Assembly (NCBI GenBank): GCA_937873555.1
Contig: CALMWN010000564.1
Span: forward strand, 1 to 32,802
Length of the DNA: 32,802 nt
From: an uncultured Clostridia bacterium
Lineage (GTDB): Bacteria; Bacillota; Clostridia; Acetivibrionales; CALMWN01
Reading direction: 5' to 3'
A model generated the notes under the pieces. That model ran no database searches and was not told the DNA's origin. It worked only from the letters and a program-made list of their open reading frames with translations. The translations under genes were made by a program, and so were the position numbers. Of the stretch, positions 1 to 7,291 are shown piece by piece (position 1 is the stretch's first letter; each line of letters opens with the position of its first letter).

Positions 1-228
1 GGTGATAGTCTCGGTGGAATCATCTGCGTGCTGTTCTTCGTTCATTTTAGCTACAACGGCTTCAAAATGAGCGACAGGGTTCTCGAATTCATTTAGGAGC
101 TCATCGACATAGCCTATGGACTTGATAGTTTTTGTTTTGGATTTTTTATTTTTGCTATCCCAATAGTTATGAACAATGGAGAGATATGTCCTGCCGGTTT
201 TCTTAAGTGTACTTTTTTTGAGGTACAT
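1..228 (-). CDS. IS1634-like (IS4 superfamily) transposase, N-terminal part, cut by the window edge
   Basis: Reading the minus strand from an ATG at 228-226 gives 76 codons without a stop to the window edge. The protein begins MYLKKSTLKKTGRTYLSI and continues with a Lys/Thr-rich stretch and IKSIGYVDELLNEFENP. That start is what I recall for IS1634-group DDE transposases, which bind element ends and catalyse cut-and-paste movement. A GGAGG-type ribosome binding site (minus strand, 236-242) sits about 7 bases before the start, so the start is well supported. The DDE catalytic residues lie beyond the window, so intactness cannot be judged. Family assignment is from sequence memory. The element's end should lie between about 230 and 350, but I could not define a terminal inverted repeat without the other end. 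Confidence 0.75.
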   Translation of the reverse strand, partial: MYLKKSTLKKTGRTYLSIVHNYWDSKNKKSKTKTIKSIGYVDELLNEFENPVAHFEAVVAKMNEEQHADDSTETIT

Positions 229-600
229 AGCGCAGCCTCCTCTTCGGTAAGATATTTTTCTCAAAGGGATATGCTTATATTATATCATATTTCGTTATTA
301 TGCGCTAGTACTATTTGATAATTATTGACAAAAAATTGCATAAAAAAACCTTACAATGCAAGGCTTGTAAGGAAAGTTACCAATATTTAGGTTGTCAAAC
401 TAGGGGGAGCGGGACAAACGGTATTTCACCTGCACTACCACCTGATCGGCGGTACGAACCTGGGAGCAAAGCTTATATAGAGAAATCCAATGAATACCGC
501 AGTACAAAATACCGATAGCCGGCAAGTAAAATGTCATTGTATTTTGTTTTGCTAAAGCAAATTAATGAAGCAACATAAATCGCCTAACAGTAAGTTTTTG
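229..600. other. Gene-poor stretch between the insertion element and the rpsU promoter
   Basis: This stretch probably contains the end of the insertion element and the original sequence upstream of rpsU. It holds a minus-strand terminator (342-372) and a 6-bp inverted repeat, GCGGTA at 449-454 with TACCGC at 494-499. A 67-codon plus reading frame (315-518) and a 45-codon minus reading frame (400-537) cross it, but neither has a ribosome binding site or a family I recognise. The higher G+C segment at about 400-460 looks structured and could be a small RNA or a relic. I cannot assign a function. Confidence 0.4.
342..372 (-). terminator. Intrinsic terminator for minus-strand transcription
   Basis: On the minus strand an 8-bp stem (CCTTACAA at plus 349-356 pairing with TTGTAAGG at 365-372) with an 8-base loop is followed by seven T residues (plus-strand A run 342-348). 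It points leftwards, away from rpsU. The plus-strand side has no T run. It would end a transcript coming from about 400-600, or block transcription into the insertion element. Confidence 0.7.
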
Positions 601-630
601 TTGACACACTTTTGAAAATTAATATATAAT
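601..630 (+). promoter_or_regulatory. Sigma-A type promoter for rpsU-yqeY
   Basis: A perfect -35 box TTGACA (601-606) is followed after 18 bases by a perfect -10 box TATAAT (625-630). A second TATAAT overlaps at 630-635. Transcription would start near 637, giving an rpsU leader of about 135 bases. Confidence 0.85.
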
Positions 631-774
631 ATAATGTGTGTTGTATTTAACTATGCTTCTAAATTCTTCCACGGGATTTAACTGAGAATGGAAAAACAGC
701 AGGCAGGATTATACGGTATGGAAAATGCAGCATGTTCCCGGCACAATTGCTACCATCGGAGGGAGGGAAATACA

Positions 775-951
775 ATGTCTGAAATTAGAGTTAAAGAGAA
801 CGAGTCTTTGGATAGTGCTCTTAAAAGGTTTAAAAGGCAATGCGCTAAAGCAGGCGTACTGGCTGAAGTTAGAAAAAGGGAGCATTACGAAAAGCCCAGT
901 GTAAGAAGAAAAAAGAAATCTGAAGCTGCAAGAAAAAGAAAGTTCAAATAG
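775..951 (+). CDS. rpsU: 30S ribosomal protein S21
   Basis: The 58-residue product starts MSEIRVKENESLDSALKRFK and ends in a Lys/Arg-rich tail (RRKKKSEAARKRKFK), which is the standard form and length of bacterial S21, a small-subunit protein involved in translation initiation. The ATG at 775 is chosen because a very strong GGAGGGAGG (758-766) sits 8 bases upstream and because S21 proteins begin with this MSEIRVKENE-type sequence. The frame is open upstream to an ATG at 688, but that 29-residue extension has no family support. It is the first gene after a strong promoter and is 13 bases from yqeY, the usual clostridial pairing, so the two are almost certainly co-transcribed. Confidence 0.97.
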   Translation: MSEIRVKENESLDSALKRFKRQCAKAGVLAEVRKREHYEKPSVRRKKKSEAARKRKFK

Positions 952-964
952 GGAGGCCTGATTT

Positions 965-1408
965 ATGTCCCTTAAGGATAGACTGCTTGAGGACATGAAA
1001 ACTGCCATGAGGGATAAGGACAACATAAGGAAAAATGCTGTTCAGATGGCAAGATCGGCGGTGCTTCAGGTAGAAAAAGACAATAGAGTTACCCTTGACG
1101 ATGATGGTGTTATAGAAGTGATAGCCAAGGAAGTTAAGAAGAGAAGGGACTCTCTGCCGGAGTATGAAAAAAGCGGAAGGCAGGATCTAATAGATAATTT
1201 GAAAGCGGAAATCGATACATTGTTGCAGTACCTGCCCCAGCAACTGACGGAAGAAGAGCTCGATGCAATAGTAAAGGAAGCAATAAGCGAAACGGGAGCA
1301 AGTTCGGCAAGGGATATGGGAAAGGTAATGCAGGCGGTTATGCCTAAGGTTAAAGGCAGGGCCGATGGAAAGATGATAAACCAAATAGCTAAAAAATATT
1401 TAGGATAA
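965..1408 (+). CDS. yqeY: GatB/YqeY domain protein
   Basis: The 147-residue protein MSLKDRLLEDMKTAMRDKDN... matches the YqeY family in length and sequence, including the C-terminal part DMGKVMQAVMPKVKGRADG and the ending KMINQIAKKYLG. The family resembles the tail domain of GatB, the tRNA-binding subunit of the Asp/Glu-tRNA amidotransferase. The free-standing protein is thought to bind tRNA, but its exact role is not settled. A GGGAGG ribosome binding site (951-956) precedes the ATG. It follows rpsU by 13 bases and is followed directly by a terminator, so it closes the rpsU operon. Confidence 0.93.
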   Translation: MSLKDRLLEDMKTAMRDKDNIRKNAVQMARSAVLQVEKDNRVTLDDDGVIEVIAKEVKKRRDSLPEYEKSGRQDLIDNLKAEIDTLLQYLPQQLTEEELDAIVKEAISETGASSARDMGKVMQAVMPKVKGRADGKMINQIAKKYLG

Positions 1409-1409
1409 A

Positions 1410-1438
1410 GACTCGATTCACATCGAGTCTTTTGTTGT
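1410..1438 (+). terminator. Intrinsic terminator after yqeY
   Basis: A perfect 8-bp stem, GACTCGAT (1410-1417) with ATCGAGTC (1422-1429) around the tetraloop TCAC, is followed by TTTTGTTGT. It starts 2 bases after the yqeY stop codon and ends only 35 bases before the start of the next gene. Confidence 0.9.
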
Positions 1439-1473
1439 CTGAAAAACTTTATTACTACGGAGGTGTTTGGGAA

Positions 1474-3780
1474 ATGTCAGCGGAGAATCACCCGGCATAT
1501 GCTGAAGAGCTTGACAGGTGCAGGTATACCCTTGAATATGTCGAAAGAAGCCTGCAAGCTACGGCAAAAAATAAGGAGAGACTGGACAGGGATATTGAAA
1601 GGACCAAAAAGCACTATAACTCCGACAGCAGCCAGGATTATATCGACCTGATGATCAATACCATGCTCCAGGATAACGCCGACTTGAAAATCAGAAACCT
1701 GAAAGCTGCGAGAGGCAAACCGTATTTTGCGAGAGTTGATTTCAATGAAAATGGGAGAAAGGCATCAGAAAGACTGTATATAGGTAAAATGTGCCTCATG
1801 CGGGATGAGGACCAGGAGATAATAATTGTGGATTGGCGTGCCCCCGTAGCCAATCTGTATTATGAAGAAAGATTGGGAAATGCTGCCTATAAGTGCCCTG
1901 ACGGAGTAATCGAAGGGACGCTGACTCTCAAGAGGCAGTTTACAATCAACGAAGGCAGGCTGGAGGACATTTTTGATATTGATGTTACGGCATCGGATGA
2001 GCTCTTGCAGTCCTGCCTGGGTGCAAATGCTGATGACAGGCTGAAGGACATTGTTTCAACAATACAGGCGGAGCAAAACAAAATAATCAGGGCGGACATG
2101 TGGGTACCCTTGATTGTACAGGGAGCGGCAGGAAGCGGAAAAACCACCATAGCTCTGCACAGGATTGCCTATCTGGCGTATACCTATGAAAAAACCTTCA
2201 ATCCTGAAAGCTTTATGATTATTGCACCTAACAGGCTTTTCCTGAATTACATTTCCGAGGTTCTTCCGGAACTTGGCGTCGAGAGGGTCAGACAGACCAC
2301 TTTTGAAGAATTTGCACAGGATATAATAGGGAAAAAATTCAAACTTAAGGATGCTGCAGAGAAGCTTGCCATGTTTGTGGACCATAACATGACCGAAGAG
2401 CAGTCGGAAAGAAACCGGCTGATAAGGAAATGTTCGGAATTCAAATCGTCAATGTTTTTCAAGGATGTGCTGGATGGATACCTTTCGGCGATAGAAAGAG
2501 AATTCATACCCAGGGAGGACTTTGTATTTGCATCTACTGTGATATACAAATTTGAAGAGATTAACAACCTGTTCCTGAATGAATATAAAAACTGGCCAAT
2601 AATACTGAGACTGAATGAAATCAAGAAACATCTCATGAACAGGATAAAGCTTAAGAAGGATGCCATTATAAACAAACTTCACGATGACTGTGACACAAAA
2701 GTCAAATACCTGAAGATGACCATGGAAGAAAGTGATGAGAGGCAGCAGCTGATAATACACGAAATCGACAGGAAGAACAACCTGATAAGCAGGATAGAAT
2801 CCCACTCCAAAAAAGCTGTCAATGAGTATGTTGCCAAGATATCCAAGGTTAGTCCGCTCCAGTATTATAAGGATATAATAACAAGCAGGGAACTTTTGTT
2901 AAGGATGTCTGAAGACAGGGCAGATCCGGACCTGCTGGGATTTGTTGCCTGTTATTCATCAGAGGTATTCAAATCAGGCTATTTGGAAATTGAGGATCTT
3001 GCCCCTGTAATCTATTTGAAATTCAAGATTTACGGAATGGATGAAAAAATTCCGGTAAAACATATTGTGATTGATGAGGCTCAGGATTTCAGCGTTTTTC
3101 AGATATATGTACTGAAGAAGATAATCAAGGACAGTTCTTTTACCATACTGGGTGACCTGTGCCAGGGCATCCACTCCCATAAAGGAGTAAAGGACTGGGA
3201 AGACCTGAAAAGCTTTGTTTTTAGTGAAGGTAAAAATGAATTTCTCACGCTGGAACAAAGCTACAGGACCACTGTCGAGATAATGGAAGCCGCAAATAAG
3301 GTGATTTCCAAGGTTAAGGACAGCAGGCTGGTTAAGGCAAAGCCTGTAATAAGACATGGGGAAGCAGTAAGTGTATATGGAATGAACAGCTTGAAGGAAA
3401 TTGCCGTGGATATGGAAAAAAGACTGGTAAAGCTGAAAGCGGGTGGCTTCAAATCTGCAGCTATAATATGCAAAACCTTGAAGGAATGCAAAACCGTCCA
3501 ATCCTTCCTGAAAGATAATAATGACTGTCCTTGCGTCATTACGGGAAAGGAAGACCAATATAAGGGCGGTATTGTCATCATGCCCTCCTATCTGGCAAAA
3601 GGACTTGAATTTGATGCTGTGATAATCGCAAATGCAAATAGTGAGGAATACAGGGAGAACGAACTTGATATAAAGCTTTTGTATGTGGCAATGACCAGAC
3701 CGCTGCACAAGCTGCATATATATTACCACGGCAAGATATCGCCGCTTCTGGCGGATGTTCGGGTTTGGAGTTTTACTTAA
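1474..3780 (+). CDS. helD: HelD-like UvrD/Rep-family ATPase (RNA polymerase-recycling factor type)
   Basis: The 768-residue protein is a superfamily 1 helicase-like ATPase. Walker A GAAGSGKT is at about residues 217-224, followed by TIALHRIAYLAY; Walker B VIDEAQD is near 532-538; a motif IV-like EQSYRTT follows; and the motif VI region AMTRPLHKLHIYY lies near 738-752. A charged, coiled-coil-like N-terminus precedes Walker A (about residues 1-90). The long N-terminal arm and the large insertion between Walker A and B fit HelD, which removes stalled RNA polymerase from DNA in Gram-positive bacteria. I chose the ATG at 1474 because GGAGGTG (1459-1465) precedes it by 8 bases; a TTG at 1432 lies inside the yqeY terminator. 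Being HelD and not another UvrD-like helicase is an inference from architecture and length. Confidence 0.88.
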   Translation: MSAENHPAYAEELDRCRYTLEYVERSLQATAKNKERLDRDIERTKKHYNSDSSQDYIDLMINTMLQDNADLKIRNLKAARGKPYFARVDFNENGRKASERLYIGKMCLMRDEDQEIIIVDWRAPVANLYYEERLGNAAYKCPDGVIEGTLTLKRQFTINEGRLEDIFDIDVTASDELLQSCLGANADDRLKDIVSTIQAEQNKIIRADMWVPLIVQGAAGSGKTTIALHRIAYLAYTYEKTFNPESFMIIAPNRLFLNYISEVLPELGVERVRQTTFEEFAQDIIGKKFKLKDAAEKLAMFVDHNMTEEQSERNRLIRKCSEFKSSMFFKDVLDGYLSAIEREFIPREDFVFASTVIYKFEEINNLFLNEYKNWPIILRLNEIKKHLMNRIKLKKDAIINKLHDDCDTKVKYLKMTMEESDERQQLIIHEIDRKNNLISRIESHSKKAVNEYVAKISKVSPLQYYKDIITSRELLLRMSEDRADPDLLGFVACYSSEVFKSGYLEIEDLAPVIYLKFKIYGMDEKIPVKHIVIDEAQDFSVFQIYVLKKIIKDSSFTILGDLCQGIHSHKGVKDWEDLKSFVFSEGKNEFLTLEQSYRTTVEIMEAANKVISKVKDSRLVKAKPVIRHGEAVSVYGMNSLKEIAVDMEKRLVKLKAGGFKSAAIICKTLKECKTVQSFLKDNNDCPCVITGKEDQYKGGIVIMPSYLAKGLEFDAVIIANANSEEYRENELDIKLLYVAMTRPLHKLHIYYHGKISPLLADVRVWSFT

Positions 3781-3832
3781 TAATTTTTACAAATACTCTT
3801 CCTCACAGGCAACTTTTCAGGAAGACGGTTCG

Positions 3833-3854
3833 TTTCTCCCAACTCTGGGAGAAA
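3833..3854. other. 9-bp perfect hairpin in the helD-SNF2 gap
   Basis: TTTCTCCCA (3833-3841) pairs with TGGGAGAAA (3846-3854) around the loop ACTC. No T run follows on either strand, so this is not a canonical intrinsic terminator. It lies 53 bases after the helD stop and about 35 bases before the promoter proposed for the next gene. It could stabilise the 3' end of the helD message. Confidence 0.5.
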
Positions 3855-3889
3855 GATAGAATGAGGGTTAATTCAAAAAAGCTTCTTCC

Positions 3890-3919
3890 TTTACAAGACT
3901 TGCAATTTGGAGGTATAAT
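3890..3919 (+). promoter_or_regulatory. Sigma-A type promoter for the SNF2-family gene
   Basis: TTTACA (3890-3895), an 18-base spacer and a perfect TATAAT (3914-3919) lie about 60 bases before the start codon at 3982. Confidence 0.65.
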
Positions 3920-3981
3920 TAATATTTACGGGTATATTCAATATCCTTTGAAAAATATATCTCAACAAAAAGGAGTACCTT

Positions 3982-6900
3982 ATGTTTCAAATCAGCAATG
4001 ACGTGATTATGCAAAAATGCACTCCGCTGGTATTTAACAAAGGGATGGAGTACTATAGAAAAAAAAGGATAAAGTCTATAAATTTCAAACAGGATAAGCT
4101 TCTGTTTGAAGCCAGTGTTTTGGGGACACGCAGCTATTACGTCAATGTGCAGTTCGACACGGCAGGCTCTCTGCGTTATTCCAGCTGCAGCTGCCCTGCC
4201 TTCGAAGGCTACTCCGGAATATGCAAGCACATTGCCGCTGTACTGCTTGCAATAAAGGATAATGATGACAGAGGCTTTTTTGATGAACTGCAATCAAGGA
4301 ACATGGCGAAGCAGATATTCAACTTCTTTCAGAATAGGCCTGCTGTGGTCAAAACACCGGTAACTCTGGAAGTAATTTACGAATTTTATGGAGGGAAGCG
4401 AATCCGCCAGCCGGCTACTTCAGCTTTAAGCCTGCGGATGGGCTTAAACGGCAAGCTTTATGTTGTCAGAAATATCAGGAAGCTTTTTGAATGCATCGAC
4501 AACAATGAAGAGCTGGAATTTGGCAAGGGCTTTGCTTTTGACCCGTCCAGACATGACTTCGGGTTTGGTGACAGGCCTGTCATGGATATGATAAGAGAAA
4601 TTTACGAAGCCGAAAAACTGCTGGGAAGTTCTATACCAAATTCTGCCTTTAACGGCTTGCTCAGGGATAAGCAGGCGCTTCTCACATCCAGTATGACAAA
4701 ACGCTTCTTTGAGATATACAAAGACAGGTCATTTAAAGCAGAAATACAGGGTGAATTCTTTGAAAACATGAGGATTTACCAGGAGGATTTTCCTGCGGAA
4801 TTTTTCATTTCAAGAGAAGGAAACCAGCTTATACTTGACCTCAATATAAATGGTACTGTCATCCCTCTGACGGACAACGGGGAATACTTCTTTATGGGAG
4901 GCAGCATTTACAAGGTATCGCAGAAACAACAGGAGGGTTTCAAACCATTCTACATGGCTCTGTTAAGCCAAAGGAAAAAAAGCATCCGATTCCTTGAAGA
5001 GGATAAGGAGCGATTCATATCAGAAGTACTGCCTTTTGCAGAGAATGCGGGAAGGGTTGTAATAGACGAAAAGCTTCAGACATTGATAGAAAAAGTTGAT
5101 ATCGAACCTGAAATTTATCTTGATAAAAGCGGGGACCTTATAACCGCTGATGTAAAGTTCGTATATGGAGAAAAAGTTATCAATCCGTTTGCACCCGCAG
5201 AGAAGAGTGAGCTGCGGGAAGACAAAATATTGCTGAGAGATGTGAACAGGGAGAGGGTAGTTCTTGACATTTTGGCGGAAGGGGATTTCAAGGTCAGGAA
5301 CATCCAGGTATACCTGGATGAGGAAGAGAAGATATATGATCTTGTGAAGCTCATCATCCCGAAACTCCAGGAATATGCCTCCGTATTTTATTCAGAAAGT
5401 TTCAGGAACATGAGGATTCGGGATGCATCATCCTTCTCGGGGGGAATAAGACTTAACCGGGGTACGGATTTGCTGGAATTCAATTTAAATATTGACGGTA
5501 TGGATAACTCAGATCTGATTGAAATATTCAGGAATTTCAGGGAAAAAAAGAGGTATTACCGGTTAAAAGACGGCTCGTTCCTGCCGCTCGATTCCGAAGA
5601 TATTTCCCACGTGGTGGATTTGGCTTATTACCTTGGACTTGACGGGAAGGAATTAAAAAAGGGCTTCATTGAAATACCAAAGTACCGGGCGATGTATCTG
5701 GAGCAGCATTTGAAGCAGTCCGGCCTGAAATATATAGAAATGAATCATGCCTTCAAGGAGCTGGTACGCAATGTATGTGAACCCTCCGACGCAGACCTGG
5801 AAATCCCCTTACGGCTCAAAAATGTTTTAAGGGAGTATCAGAAGTTCGGTTTCAGGTGGATGAAAACGCTGGGACTGAACGGCTTTGGGGGTATTCTTGC
5901 TGACGATATGGGGCTTGGAAAGACGCTGCAGTTTATAACGCTTGTGCTTCACGACTTTGAGAAGAAAGGCAGGAAGCCGTCACTTGTTGTTGCCCCTACA
6001 TCACTTGTGTATAACTGGTGTGCGGAGATAGAAAAATTCGCACCTGATTTGAAGTATACAGCCATATCCGGAAATAAAGAAGAGCGTGAAAAACAGCTTA
6101 TGAACATTGAAGACTTTGATATTGTTGTGACTTCGTACCCTTTGATAAGAAGGGATAAAGACGAATACAGGAACTTCAGTTTCAGGTACTGTATCCTGGA
6201 TGAAGCACAGCACATAAAGAACCCTGATTCTCAAAATGCCAGATCAGTAAAGGAAATAAAAGCTGAAAGGCGTTTTGCACTTACAGGGACACCCATGGAA
6301 AATTCACTTACGGAACTGTGGTCGATATTCGATTTTGTGATGCCGGGCTATCTTTTTTCTCACAGCAGGTTTGTACAAAGATATGAAAAACCTGTAGTCA
6401 GAGATGGGGATAGAAAAGCACTGGAGGGGTTGGGAATGCATATCAGGCCATTCATTTTGAGACGCTTGAAATCAGAGGTCTTAAAAGAACTGCCTGAAAA
6501 AATCGAGAACAAGATGGTCGCAGAAATGGCACAGGAGCAGAAGGCGGTATATCTGGCATATCTGCGGCAGATTCGGGATGAGATTGAAGCGGAGATAAAA
6601 GAGAATGGATTTGAGCGGAGCCATATAAAGATACTGGCCGGACTTACCAGGCTAAGGCAGATATGCTGCCACCCATCGGTATTCCTTGAGGATTTTTCAG
6701 GAGACAGCGGCAAGCTGCTGCTTCTGCAGGAAATCATAACGGACTGCATTGAAGGTGGGCACAGAATCCTGCTGTTTTCCCAGTTTACAAGCATGCTGTC
6801 CATCATCAGACGGTGGTTGGGAAAAAACAAAATCAGCCATTTATATCTTGATGGTTCAACAAAAGCCGAAGACAGGGCGTTACTCGTTAAGGAATTCAAC

Positions 6901-7215
6901 CAGGGACAGGGGAGTGTGTTCCTGATCTCCCTTAAAGCCGGAGGAACAGGCTTGAACCTCACGGGAGCCGACACGGTAATCCATTATGACCCATGGTGGA
7001 ATCCCGCCGTGGAGGATCAGGCAACCGACCGCGCTCACAGAATCGGACAGAACAGATCGGTGCATGTTATGAAACTGATAACAAAGGGAACTATAGAAGA
7101 AAAAATATATGAACTGCAGGAACGGAAAAAGAGGCTGGTTGATTCGGTGATACAACCCGGAGAGACTCTTTTATCCAAAATGAGTGAAGAAGAAGTGAGA
7201 GCTTTGCTTGAATAA
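3982..7215 (+). CDS. SWIM zinc-finger SNF2-family DNA-dependent ATPase
   Basis: The 1077-residue protein starts with a SWIM zinc-binding motif, CxC at residues 69/71 and CxH at 81/83, then a long middle region, then a complete SNF2 motor. The motor shows DDMGLGKT at 641-648, the DEAQ box at 740-743, LTGTPMENSLTELWSIFDF, and in the second lobe LDGSTKAEDR, SLKAGGTGLNLT and DQATDRAHRIGQ. SNF2 motors translocate on double-stranded DNA and remodel DNA-protein complexes. The bacterial SWIM-SNF2 type is common in Firmicutes, but its target is poorly known; a link to stalled RNA polymerase (as for HepA/RapA) or to repair is inference. AGGAG (3971-3975) precedes the ATG. The gene has its own probable promoter and lies between helD and recJ. 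All ATPase motifs look intact. Confidence 0.93.
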   Translation: MFQISNDVIMQKCTPLVFNKGMEYYRKKRIKSINFKQDKLLFEASVLGTRSYYVNVQFDTAGSLRYSSCSCPAFEGYSGICKHIAAVLLAIKDNDDRGFFDELQSRNMAKQIFNFFQNRPAVVKTPVTLEVIYEFYGGKRIRQPATSALSLRMGLNGKLYVVRNIRKLFECIDNNEELEFGKGFAFDPSRHDFGFGDRPVMDMIREIYEAEKLLGSSIPNSAFNGLLRDKQALLTSSMTKRFFEIYKDRSFKAEIQGEFFENMRIYQEDFPAEFFISREGNQLILDLNINGTVIPLTDNGEYFFMGGSIYKVSQKQQEGFKPFYMALLSQRKKSIRFLEEDKERFISEVLPFAENAGRVVIDEKLQTLIEKVDIEPEIYLDKSGDLITADVKFVYGEKVINPFAPAEKSELREDKILLRDVNRERVVLDILAEGDFKVRNIQVYLDEEEKIYDLVKLIIPKLQEYASVFYSESFRNMRIRDASSFSGGIRLNRGTDLLEFNLNIDGMDNSDLIEIFRNFREKKRYYRLKDGSFLPLDSEDISHVVDLAYYLGLDGKELKKGFIEIPKYRAMYLEQHLKQSGLKYIEMNHAFKELVRNVCEPSDADLEIPLRLKNVLREYQKFGFRWMKTLGLNGFGGILADDMGLGKTLQFITLVLHDFEKKGRKPSLVVAPTSLVYNWCAEIEKFAPDLKYTAISGNKEEREKQLMNIEDFDIVVTSYPLIRRDKDEYRNFSFRYCILDEAQHIKNPDSQNARSVKEIKAERRFALTGTPMENSLTELWSIFDFVMPGYLFSHSRFVQRYEKPVVRDGDRKALEGLGMHIRPFILRRLKSEVLKELPEKIENKMVAEMAQEQKAVYLAYLRQIRDEIEAEIKENGFERSHIKILAGLTRLRQICCHPSVFLEDFSGDSGKLLLLQEIITDCIEGGHRILLFSQFTSMLSIIRRWLGKNKISHLYLDGSTKAEDRALLVKEFNQGQGSVFLISLKAGGTGLNLTGADTVIHYDPWWNPAVEDQATDRAHRIGQNRSVHVMKLITKGTIEEKIYELQERKKRLVDSVIQPGETLLSKMSEEEVRALLE

Positions 7216-7222
7216 TTTAAAT

Positions 7223-7251
7223 TTGAACATGGCAGTCAAATAACATATAAT
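7223..7251 (+). promoter_or_regulatory. Sigma-A type promoter for recJ
   Basis: TTGAAC (7223-7228), a 17-base spacer and a perfect TATAAT (7246-7251) lie about 40 bases before the recJ start codon at 7292. Confidence 0.7.
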
Positions 7252-7291
7252 AAATTCACATAAGAGGTCTTAAAAAAGAAAAGGTGTTTCT

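Noticed and set aside
315..518. 67-codon plus-strand reading frame
   Set aside because: No ribosome binding site, the first part runs through the minus-strand terminator, and the sequence matches no family I know. A 45-codon frame on the other strand (400-537) is equally unsupported.
688..774. In-frame upstream start for rpsU adding 29 residues
   Set aside because: S21 proteins begin at the MSEIRVKENE sequence, and the strong ribosome binding site at 758-766 serves the ATG at 775.
2974..3729. 251-codon minus-strand frame inside helD
   Set aside because: Lies wholly within a well-supported helicase-like gene on the other strand, has low-quality composition and no ribosome binding site.
3765..4001. 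78-codon frame spanning the helD-SNF2 gap
   Set aside because: Overlaps the helD end, the hairpin, the promoter and the SNF2 start. It has no ribosome binding site or recognisable sequence.
6360..6974. 204-codon minus-strand frame inside the SNF2 gene
   Set aside because: A shadow of the conserved helicase motor, whose motifs are all in the plus-strand frame.
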